The notes: a model not told the origin generated them from the letters alone. Positions 36,401-44,778 are shown, numbered from the stretch's first letter. The stretch: 64,000 nucleotides of DNA from Proteiniphilum sp. UBA5384 (GCF_002410825.1 NZ_DHOS01000010.1:270033-334032), one strand, 5' to 3'. A program made the numbers and translations.

Positions 36401-36985
36401 TCCAACACCGGCGGACAATCGTCTAAATCCACGCCAATTGCTGCAGTCGCCAAATTTGCCGCAGCAGGAAAACGGGTCCGCAAAAAAGATCTGGGTATGA
36501 TCGCTACCACCTATGGATACGTATATGTTGCTCAGGTGGCCATGGGAGCCAATCAGGCACAAACCCTCAAGGCAATCAGGGAGGCGGAATCATATAATGG
36601 CCCTTCTATTGTAATTGCTTATTCTCCCTGTATCAGTCACGGATTGAGAAAAGGAATGGGACACGCCCAATCGGAACAAAAAGCAGCCGTTGAATGCGGG
36701 TACTGGCACTTATGGCGTTACGACCCACGTCTTGAGGAAGAAGGTAAAAATCCTTTCCAACTCGACAGCAAAGAGCCTGATTGGGATAAGTTTAAGGGCT
36801 TCCTGCTCGGAGAGGTGCGTTACACCCAGTTGATGAAGTCGTTTCCACGTGAAGCAGACCAACTCTTTGCGGCAGCGAAAGAAAATGCACAATGGCGATA
36901 CCGTTCTTATAAACGTATGGCTCAAGCATCGTTTGCTGATCCTGTGGCAGAGGAACCGGCTGCGAAGATCGACGAAGCGAACTAA
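33407..36985 (+). CDS. nifJ: Pyruvate:ferredoxin (flavodoxin) oxidoreductase
   Basis: The 1192-residue single-chain enzyme oxidises pyruvate with CoA to acetyl-CoA and CO2 and passes electrons to ferredoxin. It is the hallmark of anaerobic energy metabolism. The N-terminal pyrimidine-binding domain has I-T-P-S-S-T-M-A-E. A ferredoxin-type domain carries two 4Fe-4S motifs, C-I-Q-C-N-Q-C-A-Y-I-C-P near residue 690 and C-L-G-C-E-N-C-V-D-V-C-P near residue 745. The thiamine-diphosphate domain begins around C-S-G-C-G-E-T-P near residue 815 and includes G-D-G-W-A-Y-D-I-G and E-V-Y-S-N-T-G-G-Q-S-S-K-S-T-P. All cluster cysteines are present. The gene stands alone and is followed by a terminator. Confidence 0.97.
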   Translation: MAKQKIYLTCDGNQAAAHIAYMFSEVAAIYPITPSSTMAEYVDEWAASGRKNIFGQPVLVQEMQSEAGAAGAVHGSLQAGALTSTFTASQGLLLMLPNMYKIAGELLPGVFHVSARALASHALSIFGDHQDVMAARPTGFALFATGSVQEVMDLAAVAHLAAIESRIPFLHFFDGFRTSHEIQKIEALSNDDLAPLINQDALKAFREHALNPDSPVTRGTAQNDDIYFQAREASNPFYEAVPGIVEKYLEKLAAVTGRKYGLFDYYGDPEAERVVIAMGSVTETLRETVDYLNEKGEKVGMVAVHLYRPFKAEVFLSAIPETAKRIAVLDRTKEPGAAGQPLYLDVKDSFYGKENAPEIVGGIYGLSSKDTTPAQMMSVFENLSMNVPKNDFTVGIVDDVTFKSLPLKEEITIDEATYEAKFYGLGSDGTVGANKNSIKIIGDNTDKYVQAYFSYDSKKSGGFTCSHLRFGDNPIRSTYLVNTPNFVACHVPAYLHLYDVTRGLKKNGTFLLNSVWPKEEVGDHLPDHIKKYFAENNIRFYIINATKIANEIGLGNRTNTILQSAFFKISNVIPYDLAVEQMKKFIVKSYGRKGEEVVKMNYAAVDRGGDVEQVEIPKEWINIRTEAETSDDAPEFIRKVVRPVNAQRGYDLPVSVFSGREDGTWEMGTTTYEKRGVAAMVPVWNPDACIQCNQCAYICPHATIRPFLLTEQEQTGLDEGVELLKAQGKQFADMGYRIEVDVLDCLGCENCVDVCPGKKGEKALEMVPIGTQYDNQKNWDYMMNHVSSKGHLVDVKLNVKNSQFATPLFEFSGACSGCGETPYVKLVTQLYGDRMMIANATGCSSIYGASAPSTPYTKNEEGKGPAWANSLFEDNAEYGYGFAIAHMSMRNRLRDLMQKALNSGEFNEEQQGLFREWIENGEDADLSKELAPKIEASLAGVDSYIATEILSLKKYLSRKSIWVFGGDGWAYDIGFGGLDHVLASGQNINVLVLDTEVYSNTGGQSSKSTPIAAVAKFAAAGKRVRKKDLGMIATTYGYVYVAQVAMGANQAQTLKAIREAESYNGPSIVIAYSPCISHGLRKGMGHAQSEQKAAVECGYWHLWRYDPRLEEEGKNPFQLDSKEPDWDKFKGFLLGEVRYTQLMKSFPREADQLFAAAKENAQWRYRSYKRMAQASFADPVAEEPAAKIDEAN

Positions 36986-37009
36986 GAAGTATCCATAACT
37001 GTTATATTG

Positions 37010-37050
37010 CCGGGGGTATTACTTTATTGTGATACCCCTGGTTGTTTGAC
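37010..37050 (+). terminator. Terminator after nifJ
   Basis: A 10-bp stem (37010-37019 with 37032-37041, one G-T pair) is followed by TTGTTTG. The T tract is short, but the stem is strong and sits 25 bp after the stop codon. Confidence 0.65.
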
Positions 37051-37151
37051 TTGTTCTGCACTTGCTTAACGAAAACGTTCAATTGCATTAGTCGTTTTCT
37101 GCGCTCGGCAAAACAAGTAAACTTGTTCTGCACTTGCTTAACGAAAACGTT
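37049..37151 (+). repeat. Direct 31-bp repeat with an inverted relative between the copies, upstream of aroQ
   Basis: An identical 31-bp sequence occurs at 37049-37079 and 37121-37151 (it begins ACTTGTTCTGC and ends GAAAACGTT). Between them, 37093-37118 read on the minus strand is a diverged copy (ACTTGTTTTGC...AGAAAACG). The block can therefore fold as alternative hairpins. The second copy abuts the -7 element of aroQ. Confidence 0.85.
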
Positions 37152-37152
37152 G

Positions 37153-37160
37153 TATCTTTG
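37153..37160 (+). promoter_or_regulatory. -7 promoter element of aroQ
   Basis: TATCTTTG matches TAnnTTTG and starts two bases after the second 31-bp repeat, 24 bp before the aroQ ATG. The expected -33 region falls inside the repeat. Confidence 0.6.
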
Positions 37161-37183
37161 CAATCTAAAGAAAATCCAAGGTT

Positions 37184-37606
37184 ATGAAAATTCAAATTAT
37201 CAATGGACCAAATCTCAACCTGCTGGGTGTCAGGGAACCTGAAATATATGGCGGTCAGACTTTCGGAGATTATCTGGGCCGGTTGCGGGCGGAGAATCCC
37301 GATGTTGAGATTGGCTATTTCCAGTCGAATGTAGAAGGTGAGATTATCAATAAGATACAGGAATCCGGATTTGAAAGTGACGGTATCATTCTCAATGCCG
37401 GAGGATATACCCATACCTCGGTAGCCATTCGTGATGCTATCAAGTCGGTGACGGCTCCGGTAGTGGAAGTGCATATTTCCAATGTACATGCGCGGGAAGA
37501 GTTCCGTCACCACTCAATGCTTTCGGCTGTTTGCCTTGGTGTGATTGCCGGTTTCGGTACTGATTCTTACCGGTTGGCTCTTGATGCGCTTCGCGCGACA
37601 AAATAA
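37184..37606 (+). CDS. aroQ: Type II 3-dehydroquinate dehydratase
   Basis: The 140-residue enzyme dehydrates 3-dehydroquinate to 3-dehydroshikimate, the third step of the shikimate pathway. It normally forms a dodecamer. The type II signature starts at the N-terminus: I-I-N-G-P-N-L-N-L-L-G-V-R-E-P-E-I-Y-G with the catalytic tyrosine. L-N-A-G-G-Y-T-H-T-S follows, then V-E-V-H-I-S-N-V-H-A-R-E-E-F-R-H with the catalytic histidine and the arginine clamp. It ends with a conserved G-V-I-A-G-F-G. It is followed 47 bp later by pyruvate kinase on the same strand, with no -7 match between them, so the two may be cotranscribed. Confidence 0.96.
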   Translation: MKIQIINGPNLNLLGVREPEIYGGQTFGDYLGRLRAENPDVEIGYFQSNVEGEIINKIQESGFESDGIILNAGGYTHTSVAIRDAIKSVTAPVVEVHISNVHAREEFRHHSMLSAVCLGVIAGFGTDSYRLALDALRATK

Positions 37607-37653
37607 TTAATCAACAAATTATCTCATCATTAAATTTACAAATCAACATATAT

Positions 37654-39126
37654 ATGTATAAACATACGAAAATTATTGCCACTATTTCCGATAAACGTTG
37701 TGATGTGCCTTTTTTAGAGCAACTCTATGAGGCAGGAATGAATGTGGTAAGACTGAATTCTGCCCACCTCGACGAAGAAGGTTTTCTTAAGATTATCAAT
37801 AATGTACGGGCCGTATCGGACCAAATAGCGATATTGGTAGATACGAAAGGTCCGGAAATTCGCACTACTGTGCTGGAGAATCCTATTGAATTGAAAATAG
37901 GCGACAAAATAAAAATTATAGGAAATCCTGAAGGGATATCTTCGAGGGAGACTTTGTATATTACTTATCGGAATATCACTGACGAGATGCATGTAGGTGA
38001 TGATATCCTGATTGATGACGGTGAAGTAGACCTGGAAGTGATTGAGGTTGCGAACGGTCATTTGATGTGTAGCGTTAAAAATGATGGAGTGATCGGTAGC
38101 CGTAAGAGTGTGAATATTCCCGGTGTACGGATCAACTTGCCGGCAATTACCGATCGTGATAAGAATTTTCTCGGTCTTGCCGCAAAGCATGATGTGGATT
38201 TTATAGCCCATTCATTTGTCAGAAACAGGGAGGATGTGGAAGCCGTACAGGAGATACTCGATGAGTTAGGCAGTCCTATCAAGATTATTGCCAAGATAGA
38301 GAATCAGGAAGGTGTGGATAATGCTGATGAGATTCTGGAAGCGGCTTATGGCATGATGATTGCCCGTGGCGATCTGGGGATAGAGGTGGCGCAGGAAAAA
38401 ATACCCGGTATACAGCGCATACTGATCCGAAAAGCTATTCGCCATAAGAAACCGGTTATAGTGGCTACCCAAATGTTGCACTCCATGATCAATAATCCGC
38501 GTCCTACACGTGCCGAGATTACCGATATTGCCAATGCAATTTATTATCGTACCGACGCAGTTATGTTGAGTGGGGAAACAGCTTATGGTAAATATCCGGT
38601 GGAAGCGGTGCGTACCATGGCTAAGACCGCTTATGAGGCAGAGTTGACAAAACTTTCTGAGAATGACATCCGTGTTCCTTATGATCCGGCCGATAATCGT
38701 GAAGTAACCGAATTCCTGGCCAAACAAGCAGTGAAATCGTGTGCACAATTGAATGTAAAGGCCATCATCACCGACAGCCATACGGGGCGTACGGCGCGGG
38801 TGCTGGCGGCATTCCGCGGAAAAAGCCCCGTCTATGCCATTACCACTACCAAAAGATTGGCCCGTGAACTGGCCATGTCATATGGTATATGGGCGGAATA
38901 TCAGGAGGGGAAAGGAGATGGCAATACCAAGGAGAGCCGGAGAGCCTATTTCACGGAAGCCATCAAACGGTTGATCAGTAAAAAAATGATCGAATCCCAG
39001 GACAGGGTAGCTTATCTGGGTGGTAGTTTTGGTGAAACCGGCGGGACCACTTACCTGGAGATTATAGATGCATGGAGAATTCTTGAAGCCAAAGAGAAAT
39101 ATAACTTACCCGATTATACGATGTGA
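37654..39126 (+). CDS. pyk: Pyruvate kinase
   Basis: The 490-residue cytosolic glycolytic enzyme converts phosphoenolpyruvate and ADP to pyruvate and ATP. It starts K-H-T-K-I-I-A-T-I-S-D-K-R, followed by G-M-N-V-V-R-L-N and D-T-K-G-P-E-I-R. The active-site signature I-I-A-K-I-E-N-Q-E-G-V lies in the middle, then M-I-A-R-G-D-L-G-I-E and K-P-V-I-V-A-T-Q-M-L-H-S-M. The final ~130 residues form the C-terminal regulatory domain and end with a short extra extension. The usual E-S of T-x-M-L-E-S-M is H-S here, a mild deviation. It is likely the second gene of an aroQ-pyk unit. Confidence 0.96.
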   Translation: MYKHTKIIATISDKRCDVPFLEQLYEAGMNVVRLNSAHLDEEGFLKIINNVRAVSDQIAILVDTKGPEIRTTVLENPIELKIGDKIKIIGNPEGISSRETLYITYRNITDEMHVGDDILIDDGEVDLEVIEVANGHLMCSVKNDGVIGSRKSVNIPGVRINLPAITDRDKNFLGLAAKHDVDFIAHSFVRNREDVEAVQEILDELGSPIKIIAKIENQEGVDNADEILEAAYGMMIARGDLGIEVAQEKIPGIQRILIRKAIRHKKPVIVATQMLHSMINNPRPTRAEITDIANAIYYRTDAVMLSGETAYGKYPVEAVRTMAKTAYEAELTKLSENDIRVPYDPADNREVTEFLAKQAVKSCAQLNVKAIITDSHTGRTARVLAAFRGKSPVYAITTTKRLARELAMSYGIWAEYQEGKGDGNTKESRRAYFTEAIKRLISKKMIESQDRVAYLGGSFGETGGTTYLEIIDAWRILEAKEKYNLPDYTM

Positions 39127-39206
39127 TTTAGGAGGATAAGTGATTAAGTGCCTAAATGGTTAGGTGATTGAGTACTTAAGTGGTTGAATGGCTAAGTGAT
39201 AATAAT
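39127..39206 (+). repeat. Degenerate word repeats after the pyk stop codon
   Basis: About 80 bp composed of variants of AAGTGATT / AAGTGGTT / TAGGTGATT, beginning directly after the pyk stop and almost free of C on the plus strand. Similar text follows the exonuclease gene at 62543. Confidence 0.7.
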
Positions 39207-39221
39207 TAACAAGAATGGCTG

Positions 39222-39854
39222 TTGAGTAAAATAGAAGAGTATATACTGTCTCATATGGATCCGGAGCCGGAAGTGTTGAGAAAGATCGATCGTGATGCGC
39301 ATGTGAATCTGTTGCAGGGAATCATGACTTCCGGGCATTTGCAGGGACGGTTTCTTAAAATGCTTACCCAAATGATCCGCCCGAAACGAGTACTGGAAAT
39401 AGGTACTTTTGTTGGATATTCGGCTCTCTGTTTTGCGGAAGGGCTTGAAGAGGATGCCGAACTGTATACTGTTGAGATTAATGACGAACTGGAGGACCGG
39501 ATCAGGCATAATTTTTCCCTGTCGGAATATGGAAACAAGATCACACTCTATATAGGGGATGCTTTGGACATTCTGCCGCAGTTTGCGGATGAAAGCTTTG
39601 ACCTGGCATTTATCGATGCGGGTAAAGAGTCCTATTGGGATTATTTTGAGGCCACTCTTCATAAAACTGTGAAAGGTGGATATATACTGGTAGACAATAC
39701 CCTTTGGTATGGAAAAGTAATGGAGGAGGTCAAAAGTAACGACCGTGCAACTCTCAGTATCATGGAATTTAATAGTAAACTGGCGGATGATGACAGGGTG
39801 GAGAAGGTGATTTTACCTCTTCGCGACGGATTAACTCTGATAAGGAAGAAATAA
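39222..39854 (+). CDS. Class I SAM-dependent O-methyltransferase
   Basis: The 210-residue protein belongs to the catechol-type O-methyltransferase family 3. Motifs are R-V-L-E-I-G-T-F-V-G-Y-S-A-L (SAM motif I), E-L-Y-T-V-E-I-N-D-E-L, F-D-L-A-F-I-D-A-G-K-E (metal-binding aspartate) and Y-I-L-V-D-N-T-L-W-Y-G-K-V (second metal ligands). The acceptor is unknown. The best start is TTG at 39222, giving the conserved K-I-E-E-Y-I-L-S-H N-terminus. Just upstream, ATG at 39214 opens a four-codon frame whose stop overlaps the TTG. This could couple initiation or simply be accidental. It is followed two bases later by rbfA. Confidence 0.88.
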   Translation: MSKIEEYILSHMDPEPEVLRKIDRDAHVNLLQGIMTSGHLQGRFLKMLTQMIRPKRVLEIGTFVGYSALCFAEGLEEDAELYTVEINDELEDRIRHNFSLSEYGNKITLYIGDALDILPQFADESFDLAFIDAGKESYWDYFEATLHKTVKGGYILVDNTLWYGKVMEEVKSNDRATLSIMEFNSKLADDDRVEKVILPLRDGLTLIRKK

Positions 39855-39856
39855 CA

Positions 39857-40195
39857 ATGGACACGAACAGACAACAAAAAGTAAACCGGTTGATACAGAA
39901 AGAACTTAGTGAAATCTTTCTGCTGGATGCCAAGAAGATGCCGGGTGTATTGATCTCGGTGACCAATGTACGGGTATCGCCCGACCTCGGTATCGCACAT
40001 GCTTACCTGAGTATTTTTCCTTCGGAAAAGGCGAATGAACTGGTGAAAAATATCAATGAGAATGTGAAGACCGTCCGTTATGATTTGGGTAAGCGATTAA
40101 GGACCCAATTGAGGGTAATTCCGGAACTGACGTTTCATGTGGACGACTCTCTGGATTACATCGAAAATATCGATAGATTACTGAAAGACCAGTAA
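39857..40195 (+). CDS. rbfA: 30S ribosome-binding factor A
   Basis: The 112-residue single KH-like domain protein is needed for late 16S rRNA maturation and cold adaptation. The family pattern is clear: R-Q-Q-K-V-N-R-L-I-Q-K-E-L-S-E-I-F at the N-terminus, then V-S-V-T-N-V-R-V-S-P-D-L-G-I-A-H-A-Y-L and the C-terminal R-T-Q-L-R-V-I-P-E-L-T-F-H-V-D-D-S-L-D-Y. It starts two bases after the methyltransferase gene and ends 20 bp before the permease gene, so the three form one operon. In Bacteroidetes this linkage to a LolC/E-type permease is common. Confidence 0.95.
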   Translation: MDTNRQQKVNRLIQKELSEIFLLDAKKMPGVLISVTNVRVSPDLGIAHAYLSIFPSEKANELVKNINENVKTVRYDLGKRLRTQLRVIPELTFHVDDSLDYIENIDRLLKDQ

Positions 40196-40215
40196 TATCC
40201 GGCTGGTAAACAAAC

Positions 40216-41439
40216 ATGAATGTTTCTTTTTTTATAGCGCGCAGGTATCTCTTTTCAAAGAAATCACATAATGTAGTGAATGTGATCTCTGTTATTTCGG
40301 TATGCGGTATTGCTGTCGCCACTGCAGCCATTGTTTGTGTACTCTCCATCTTCAATGGTTTTGGAGGTATTGTGGAGGATATGTTCAATGCATTCGACCC
40401 CGATCTGAAAATCACAGTGAAAGAAGGTAAGGTTTTTGATTATGATACGCCCGAATTCAATAAGGCTTTACGTATAAATGGCATTCAGACCATTTCCGAA
40501 TCACTGGAGGAAAACGCGCTTTTTATGTTTGATGAAAGCCAGGTACCGGTATTGATGAAAGGGGTCTCTGAGGAATTCAAGTTAATGACCGATATGGATA
40601 AATTAGTGGTAGACGGGTCATTCAGGTTAAGGGAAGATGTGGTGGATTATACTACTCTTGGTGTGGGGCTGGCTATAAAACTTGGTGCCCGACCCGGATT
40701 TATCAATCCTGTAGAAATCTATGCCCCCAAGCGTGATGTAAGGGTGAACCTCGCCAATCCTGCTGCCGCATTTACTAAAAGTTACGTGCAAATAGGAGGG
40801 GTATTCAGCCTCAATTCTCCCGAGTATGATGAACAGATGGCGATCATACCTATCCAATTGGCAAGAGACCTTTTTGATTATCGGAATGAAGTTACTTCTT
40901 TGGATATCAAGTTGGAACCATTTGTTTCGGTGAATAGGGTGAAACGTGAAATAGAGCACATCCTGGGAGATAGGTATCTTGTGAAAGACAGGTATGAACA
41001 GCAAAAGGAATCGTACCGGATGATGCAAATTGAGAAATGGGTGACATTCCTTATCATGGTATTTATCTTGTTGATTGCTGTATTTAATCTGGTAGGGTCA
41101 CTTTCAATGCTGATTGTTGAAAAAAGAGATGATATTAAAAGCCTGCGGAATATGGGTGCTTCCGATCGGTTGATATCGCATATTTTTTTATATGAAGGGT
41201 GGCTGATTTCTTTTATCGGCATCATTTCTGGAATTGTTACCGGACTGACCTTATGCTTGTTACAACAACATTTCGGACTGCTCCGGTTGAGTGATACCCC
41301 GGGTGCCTATATTATTGATGCCTATCCGGTAATCGTAAAAATGACAGATATAATAATTGCTTTTGGAGTGGTGAGCATGATCAGCCTGCTGACAGTGCTT
41401 TATCCAATCAATAACTTAAAGAAACAACTCAGGGATTAA
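40216..41439 (+). CDS. LolC/LolE-like ABC transporter permease (FtsX domain)
   Basis: This 407-residue inner-membrane protein has one N-terminal membrane segment (V-I-S-V-I-S-V-C-G-I-A-V-A-T-A-A-I-V). A periplasmic MacB-like domain follows (~50-265), then three C-terminal membrane segments forming the FtsX domain (I-A-V-F-N-L-V-G-S-L-S-M-L near residue 295). The N-terminal F-F-I-A-R-R-Y-L-F-S-K-K-S is typical of LolC/E proteins. These extract lipoproteins for delivery to the outer membrane together with LolD ATPase. Bacteroidetes often carry one such subunit. The ATPase is not in the window. It is the third gene of the methyltransferase-rbfA operon and is convergent with porN, 8 bp apart. Confidence 0.9.
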   Translation: MNVSFFIARRYLFSKKSHNVVNVISVISVCGIAVATAAIVCVLSIFNGFGGIVEDMFNAFDPDLKITVKEGKVFDYDTPEFNKALRINGIQTISESLEENALFMFDESQVPVLMKGVSEEFKLMTDMDKLVVDGSFRLREDVVDYTTLGVGLAIKLGARPGFINPVEIYAPKRDVRVNLANPAAAFTKSYVQIGGVFSLNSPEYDEQMAIIPIQLARDLFDYRNEVTSLDIKLEPFVSVNRVKREIEHILGDRYLVKDRYEQQKESYRMMQIEKWVTFLIMVFILLIAVFNLVGSLSMLIVEKRDDIKSLRNMGASDRLISHIFLYEGWLISFIGIISGIVTGLTLCLLQQHFGLLRLSDTPGAYIIDAYPVIVKMTDIIIAFGVVSMISLLTVLYPINNLKKQLRD

Positions 41440-41447
41440 TGTGTCAA

Positions 41448-42419
41448 TCAATATCTCCTGTCCCGCATGGAGATGGAAGTAGTCCCGGATGAGTTTGATT
41501 GTGACCGTTTTTTTCCTTTGTGGGTCACTTTTCGTTGCTGAGGGACAGCCGGGTAGCTTTCTTGTTTCCAGAGATTTTTTTCAAAATCGACCAGTTCCTG
41601 TTCAATTCTTTGCTGTTCTGCTTTCATCTCCTCAGGCGTGGAGGCATATTGTGAGATAGCAAGGTTCCGTGGATTCTGCGCTTTATAAATCTCTCCGTCG
41701 TATTTCCGCATCTGGAAATAATCATCAATGGTGCCGCTCATATTATTATTGAGGGAAGAACTCATTACCGGTACTCGCCGTGCATAAGGTGCCACATCTT
41801 CATAAGAGATCCAGAAGAGTGGGTAGCGTGTAGCGGTGCCATAATCATCACGGCGTTGCAACACCGGACAAATGGCGAGAGGTTTCACTGTAAAGGTGGA
41901 ATTGGCTGTATCAAAATAATAGGCCTCTTTTACGAAATAGCCTTCTACTTCATTGCCGGGTATGTCCACCTCATTTATGATTACCTTGTCGTCCACGGTT
42001 TCATAGTAGATGCCGAAACGATCCATAAGTTCTTTAAAATCAATCTTATATTCATCCGTAAACTCTTCCCGTCCATCTAAATATTCGTAAGCAGGAATGC
42101 TCCCTTCCTGTAATAGATTGAATAACAGCGTAAACAAACTCATTTTCCCTTCTATAGGTGTAACCGGATAGTAGAGCGGTGCATTGGCTTCTTTATTGAG
42201 GTCGAGATAACGATAGATGATACGAGACCATTTGGCATCTTCTATGCTTTCGTCCCCTGAGTGGTTCCGTTGTCCCATACGGATATTTGTACCGGCAGCC
42301 TGTTGTTGTGCTGTATTTTGTCGGCGTCGTTCTATTCTTTCCCTTGCTGTTTCCTGGGCAAAAAGGATCGTGGATACTGTCATCAAAAGAATAAATATCA
42401 ATAATCGTTTTGTTTGCAT
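41448..42419 (-). CDS. porN: Type IX secretion/gliding protein PorN (GldN)
   Basis: The 323-residue periplasmic protein has a cleavable signal peptide ending L-F-A-Q. The GldN family core is clear, with D-A-K-W-S-R-I-I-Y-R-Y-L-D-L, N-A-P-L-Y-Y-P, I-C-P-V-L-Q-R and Y-E-D-V-A-P-Y-A-R. The last ~50 residues are basic and disordered. PorN forms the outer-membrane-associated ring with the lipoprotein PorK, which links the PorLM motor to the translocon. It is the last gene of the porPKLMN operon. The gap to porM (118 bp) carries one of the low-complexity post-stop repeats. Confidence 0.93.
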   Translation of the reverse strand: MQTKRLLIFILLMTVSTILFAQETARERIERRRQNTAQQQAAGTNIRMGQRNHSGDESIEDAKWSRIIYRYLDLNKEANAPLYYPVTPIEGKMSLFTLLFNLLQEGSIPAYEYLDGREEFTDEYKIDFKELMDRFGIYYETVDDKVIINEVDIPGNEVEGYFVKEAYYFDTANSTFTVKPLAICPVLQRRDDYGTATRYPLFWISYEDVAPYARRVPVMSSSLNNNMSGTIDDYFQMRKYDGEIYKAQNPRNLAISQYASTPEEMKAEQQRIEQELVDFEKNLWKQESYPAVPQQRKVTHKGKKRSQSNSSGTTSISMRDRRY

Positions 42420-42537
42420 ATTTTTTTATTAATGGAAAATTGAAAATGAACAATGAATTCTCAATTTTTCAAATTCCTTTTAATCAGTCACATTATTCAT
42501 ACTGGTGTATTATTCACATCATCACATCAGGAAATCG

Positions 42538-44085
42538 TCACATTACCCTGATTTCCATTACTGCGATTTCCCGTTCCGTACCATCCGGCCCGGCAGCCCG
42601 TACACCTGAGATATAGAAATAGCTTCCCCGTGGAAGACGCCTGATTTGTTCTTTCTGCCTTTCAGAGAAATGGTTCCCATCGGAAACTTCCGGGATAGCA
42701 TTTCCCATCGAATCAAAGAAAACAGTACGGAAGCTGACTACACGAAATGGAATCGAGAGTATACCATCGTCGATGGCTGCCTTGACTTCTACGGCTTTCA
42801 TCAGGGCAGCTTTCTGAAATCCTCCTCCCTTGAACATTCCCGGATTTCCGTTAGCATCATGATCTTCAATGTAGGGGGTAGGATCAGGGAGAGCACGTAC
42901 CCTGAATTCCTTCGTAGCTACATGTCGGATATTTCCACCGGTTGTACTGGCTGAGACTGATATGGTAACATTTTTCCCTACGGTGGCAGGCCGGGCAATC
43001 CACATATTTCCACGGCGGGTGAGGGTGCCACCGGTCATGGTGGCGCTTATATCCTGCAGGGAGATACCCGGCACCGAGATACCGATTTCGTTATCGATGC
43101 CGGCATACAATACATTCATGAGGGTAGGAGCGATGGTGGCTGCCGGTTCTACCACAGTATAATTGCCGGTGAACTGGTGGCGCGTGATGGTTCCATCGCT
43201 TCCGGCCATCTCCAGGTATCCATCCACCGGAAAGGTGCCGGTATGATTGGTCGGAACAGAGAAATAGCCATTTTCTCTCGCATCGAGATGCTGTCCGTTG
43301 ACTACAATATGGGGTTGACAGGTCGAATCTTCCGCGGAGAGGATAATACGGGCATTATAGGAACTACCCTGGATGACAATATCGGATTCGGGAATGATAT
43401 AGGCGTTCAACCGGTTTACCCGGAAATCGCCCACATCCACGTTATGCAGGATATTGGTCAACGCTTCACCTTCGGAAGAGCGGATATCATTTTCTATCTT
43501 TGTCAGCATCGTAATGGCAGCGGCCAGTGGCATCTGCTCAAAAAGAGATGCTTCCCAGCTTTTATCTCCCGAGGATTGTGTGCTGAGATTTTTCTCGATG
43601 ATTATCCTGCGGGCGGAATCCGTGACAAGCTGTGTGACCGAATCACGGTAAGCACCTATGGCGTTCTTGAAATTCTTCCCTTCACCATTCACCGGAGAAA
43701 GCATGACCACCGAGGCGGCTTCCAGGTTATCCTTATTTTTGATATTGTTAATATCTGCTTTTTTCCCATCTGCTTCACGTACCATTCGCAGTTTCAGTTC
43801 GTCTATGTAACGTGTCAAAGAATCACTCATGGATCGTACTTGCATTCCTTTCCTGTACCATTCTTCGGCTTTGTCGGGATTCTGGATGTGATATGCTGTC
43901 AATTCATCCATAATCAATTTATTGCGTTCCAGCATCGTGCCGGATGAATCTTCCAGGCTGTTATCCACCATTTTAAACCCGTCGAGCACTTCTACCGAGA
44001 CGTTGAGCGCCAGCATCGAGATAAACACCAGATACATCAGGTTGATCATCTTCTGTCGAGGGGAATTGGGACTGTTGACTGCCAT
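42538..44085 (-). CDS. porM: Type IX secretion motor protein PorM (GldM)
   Basis: The 515-residue protein has a single N-terminal membrane helix (M-I-N-L-M-Y-L-V-F-I-S-M-L-A-L-N-V, residues ~13-35) preceded by S-P-R-Q-K. The helix packs with PorL in the inner-membrane motor. The long periplasmic part has the D1-D4 domains of GldM, with V-G-D-F-R-V-N-R-L-N-A-Y and P-T-L-M-N-V-L-Y-A-G-I-D-N. A terminal region reaches the PorKN ring. It transmits proton-driven rotation across the periplasm. The gene lies 9 bp after porL. Confidence 0.95.
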   Translation of the reverse strand: MAVNSPNSPRQKMINLMYLVFISMLALNVSVEVLDGFKMVDNSLEDSSGTMLERNKLIMDELTAYHIQNPDKAEEWYRKGMQVRSMSDSLTRYIDELKLRMVREADGKKADINNIKNKDNLEAASVVMLSPVNGEGKNFKNAIGAYRDSVTQLVTDSARRIIIEKNLSTQSSGDKSWEASLFEQMPLAAAITMLTKIENDIRSSEGEALTNILHNVDVGDFRVNRLNAYIIPESDIVIQGSSYNARIILSAEDSTCQPHIVVNGQHLDARENGYFSVPTNHTGTFPVDGYLEMAGSDGTITRHQFTGNYTVVEPAATIAPTLMNVLYAGIDNEIGISVPGISLQDISATMTGGTLTRRGNMWIARPATVGKNVTISVSASTTGGNIRHVATKEFRVRALPDPTPYIEDHDANGNPGMFKGGGFQKAALMKAVEVKAAIDDGILSIPFRVVSFRTVFFDSMGNAIPEVSDGNHFSERQKEQIRRLPRGSYFYISGVRAAGPDGTEREIAVMEIRVM

Positions 44086-44094
44086 GTGAATGGA

Positions 44095-44778
44095 TTATAA
44101 GTTGGTATTGCCGGCATTGTCATATCTATTGACCGTCATGGCATTTAGCATACGGGCATAGACTTCATTCAATTCCCTGAGCTGTTCTGCCATTTTCTCG
44201 GTTTCCGTCTTGATAACCGAGCCATCGGGAAGAGCATCACCATACATGTTTCTAAGACGTGTTAAACCTTGATTGATCTGTTCAATAGTGCCAATTTGAC
44301 TGCTGATGCTTTTTAACTGTACCTCATAGATTGAATTGAGTCCTGATAGCGTACGGTTAAGGTTTTCCATCTGTTTGCCGTATTCTTCGGTGTGGGTAGA
44401 TAAGGTGCGAGAAACTTCATTCTCCGGTTCACCGGGAGGGGTTGATAGGTGGGAATGGGAGGCTACGGTTACCTCCTTATTGGCAGATATGATATTTTGT
44501 GCAGTGTGTCCGGCATTTCCGGAAAGCGCAGGAAATACCTCTTCCCAATTATAATCGCGTATGGGCGTGTCAAAAGCGGAAATAATGAATACGATACATT
44601 CAGTGATCATACCGATAAAGAGCATTTCATTGCCGAAAGGAAAATGAAGCAGCTTGAACATTGCGCCAAGTATCACTATGGCGGCTCCGAAGCTGTATAC
44701 GAAATTGATGGTCCGTTTTCCCCGTTCGGTTTGCAGGAAGCGTTCAACCCTGTTCTTATATTTCTTGTAAGCGTTCAT
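44095..44778 (-). CDS. porL: Type IX secretion motor protein PorL (GldL)
   Basis: The 227-residue inner-membrane protein has two N-terminal helices (~24-46 and ~51-69). These are followed by a cytoplasmic domain with coiled-coil character. The second helix carries E60 (G-M-I-T-E-C-I-V-F-I), matching the buried glutamate used for proton flow in GldL/PorL. The cytoplasmic part has S-G-L-N-S-I-Y-E-V-Q-L-K. PorL and PorM form the rotary proton-driven motor of the type IX system. It lies between porK (57 bp) and porM (9 bp). Confidence 0.94.
   Translation of the reverse strand: MNAYKKYKNRVERFLQTERGKRTINFVYSFGAAIVILGAMFKLLHFPFGNEMLFIGMITECIVFIISAFDTPIRDYNWEEVFPALSGNAGHTAQNIISANKEVTVASHSHLSTPPGEPENEVSRTLSTHTEEYGKQMENLNRTLSGLNSIYEVQLKSISSQIGTIEQINQGLTRLRNMYGDALPDGSVIKTETEKMAEQLRELNEVYARMLNAMTVNRYDNAGNTNL

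Noticed and set aside
37049..37151. 31-bp repeats upstream of aroQ as a two-repeat CRISPR or att sites
   Set aside because: Only two copies, an inverted relative lies between them, and no cas or integrase gene is nearby.
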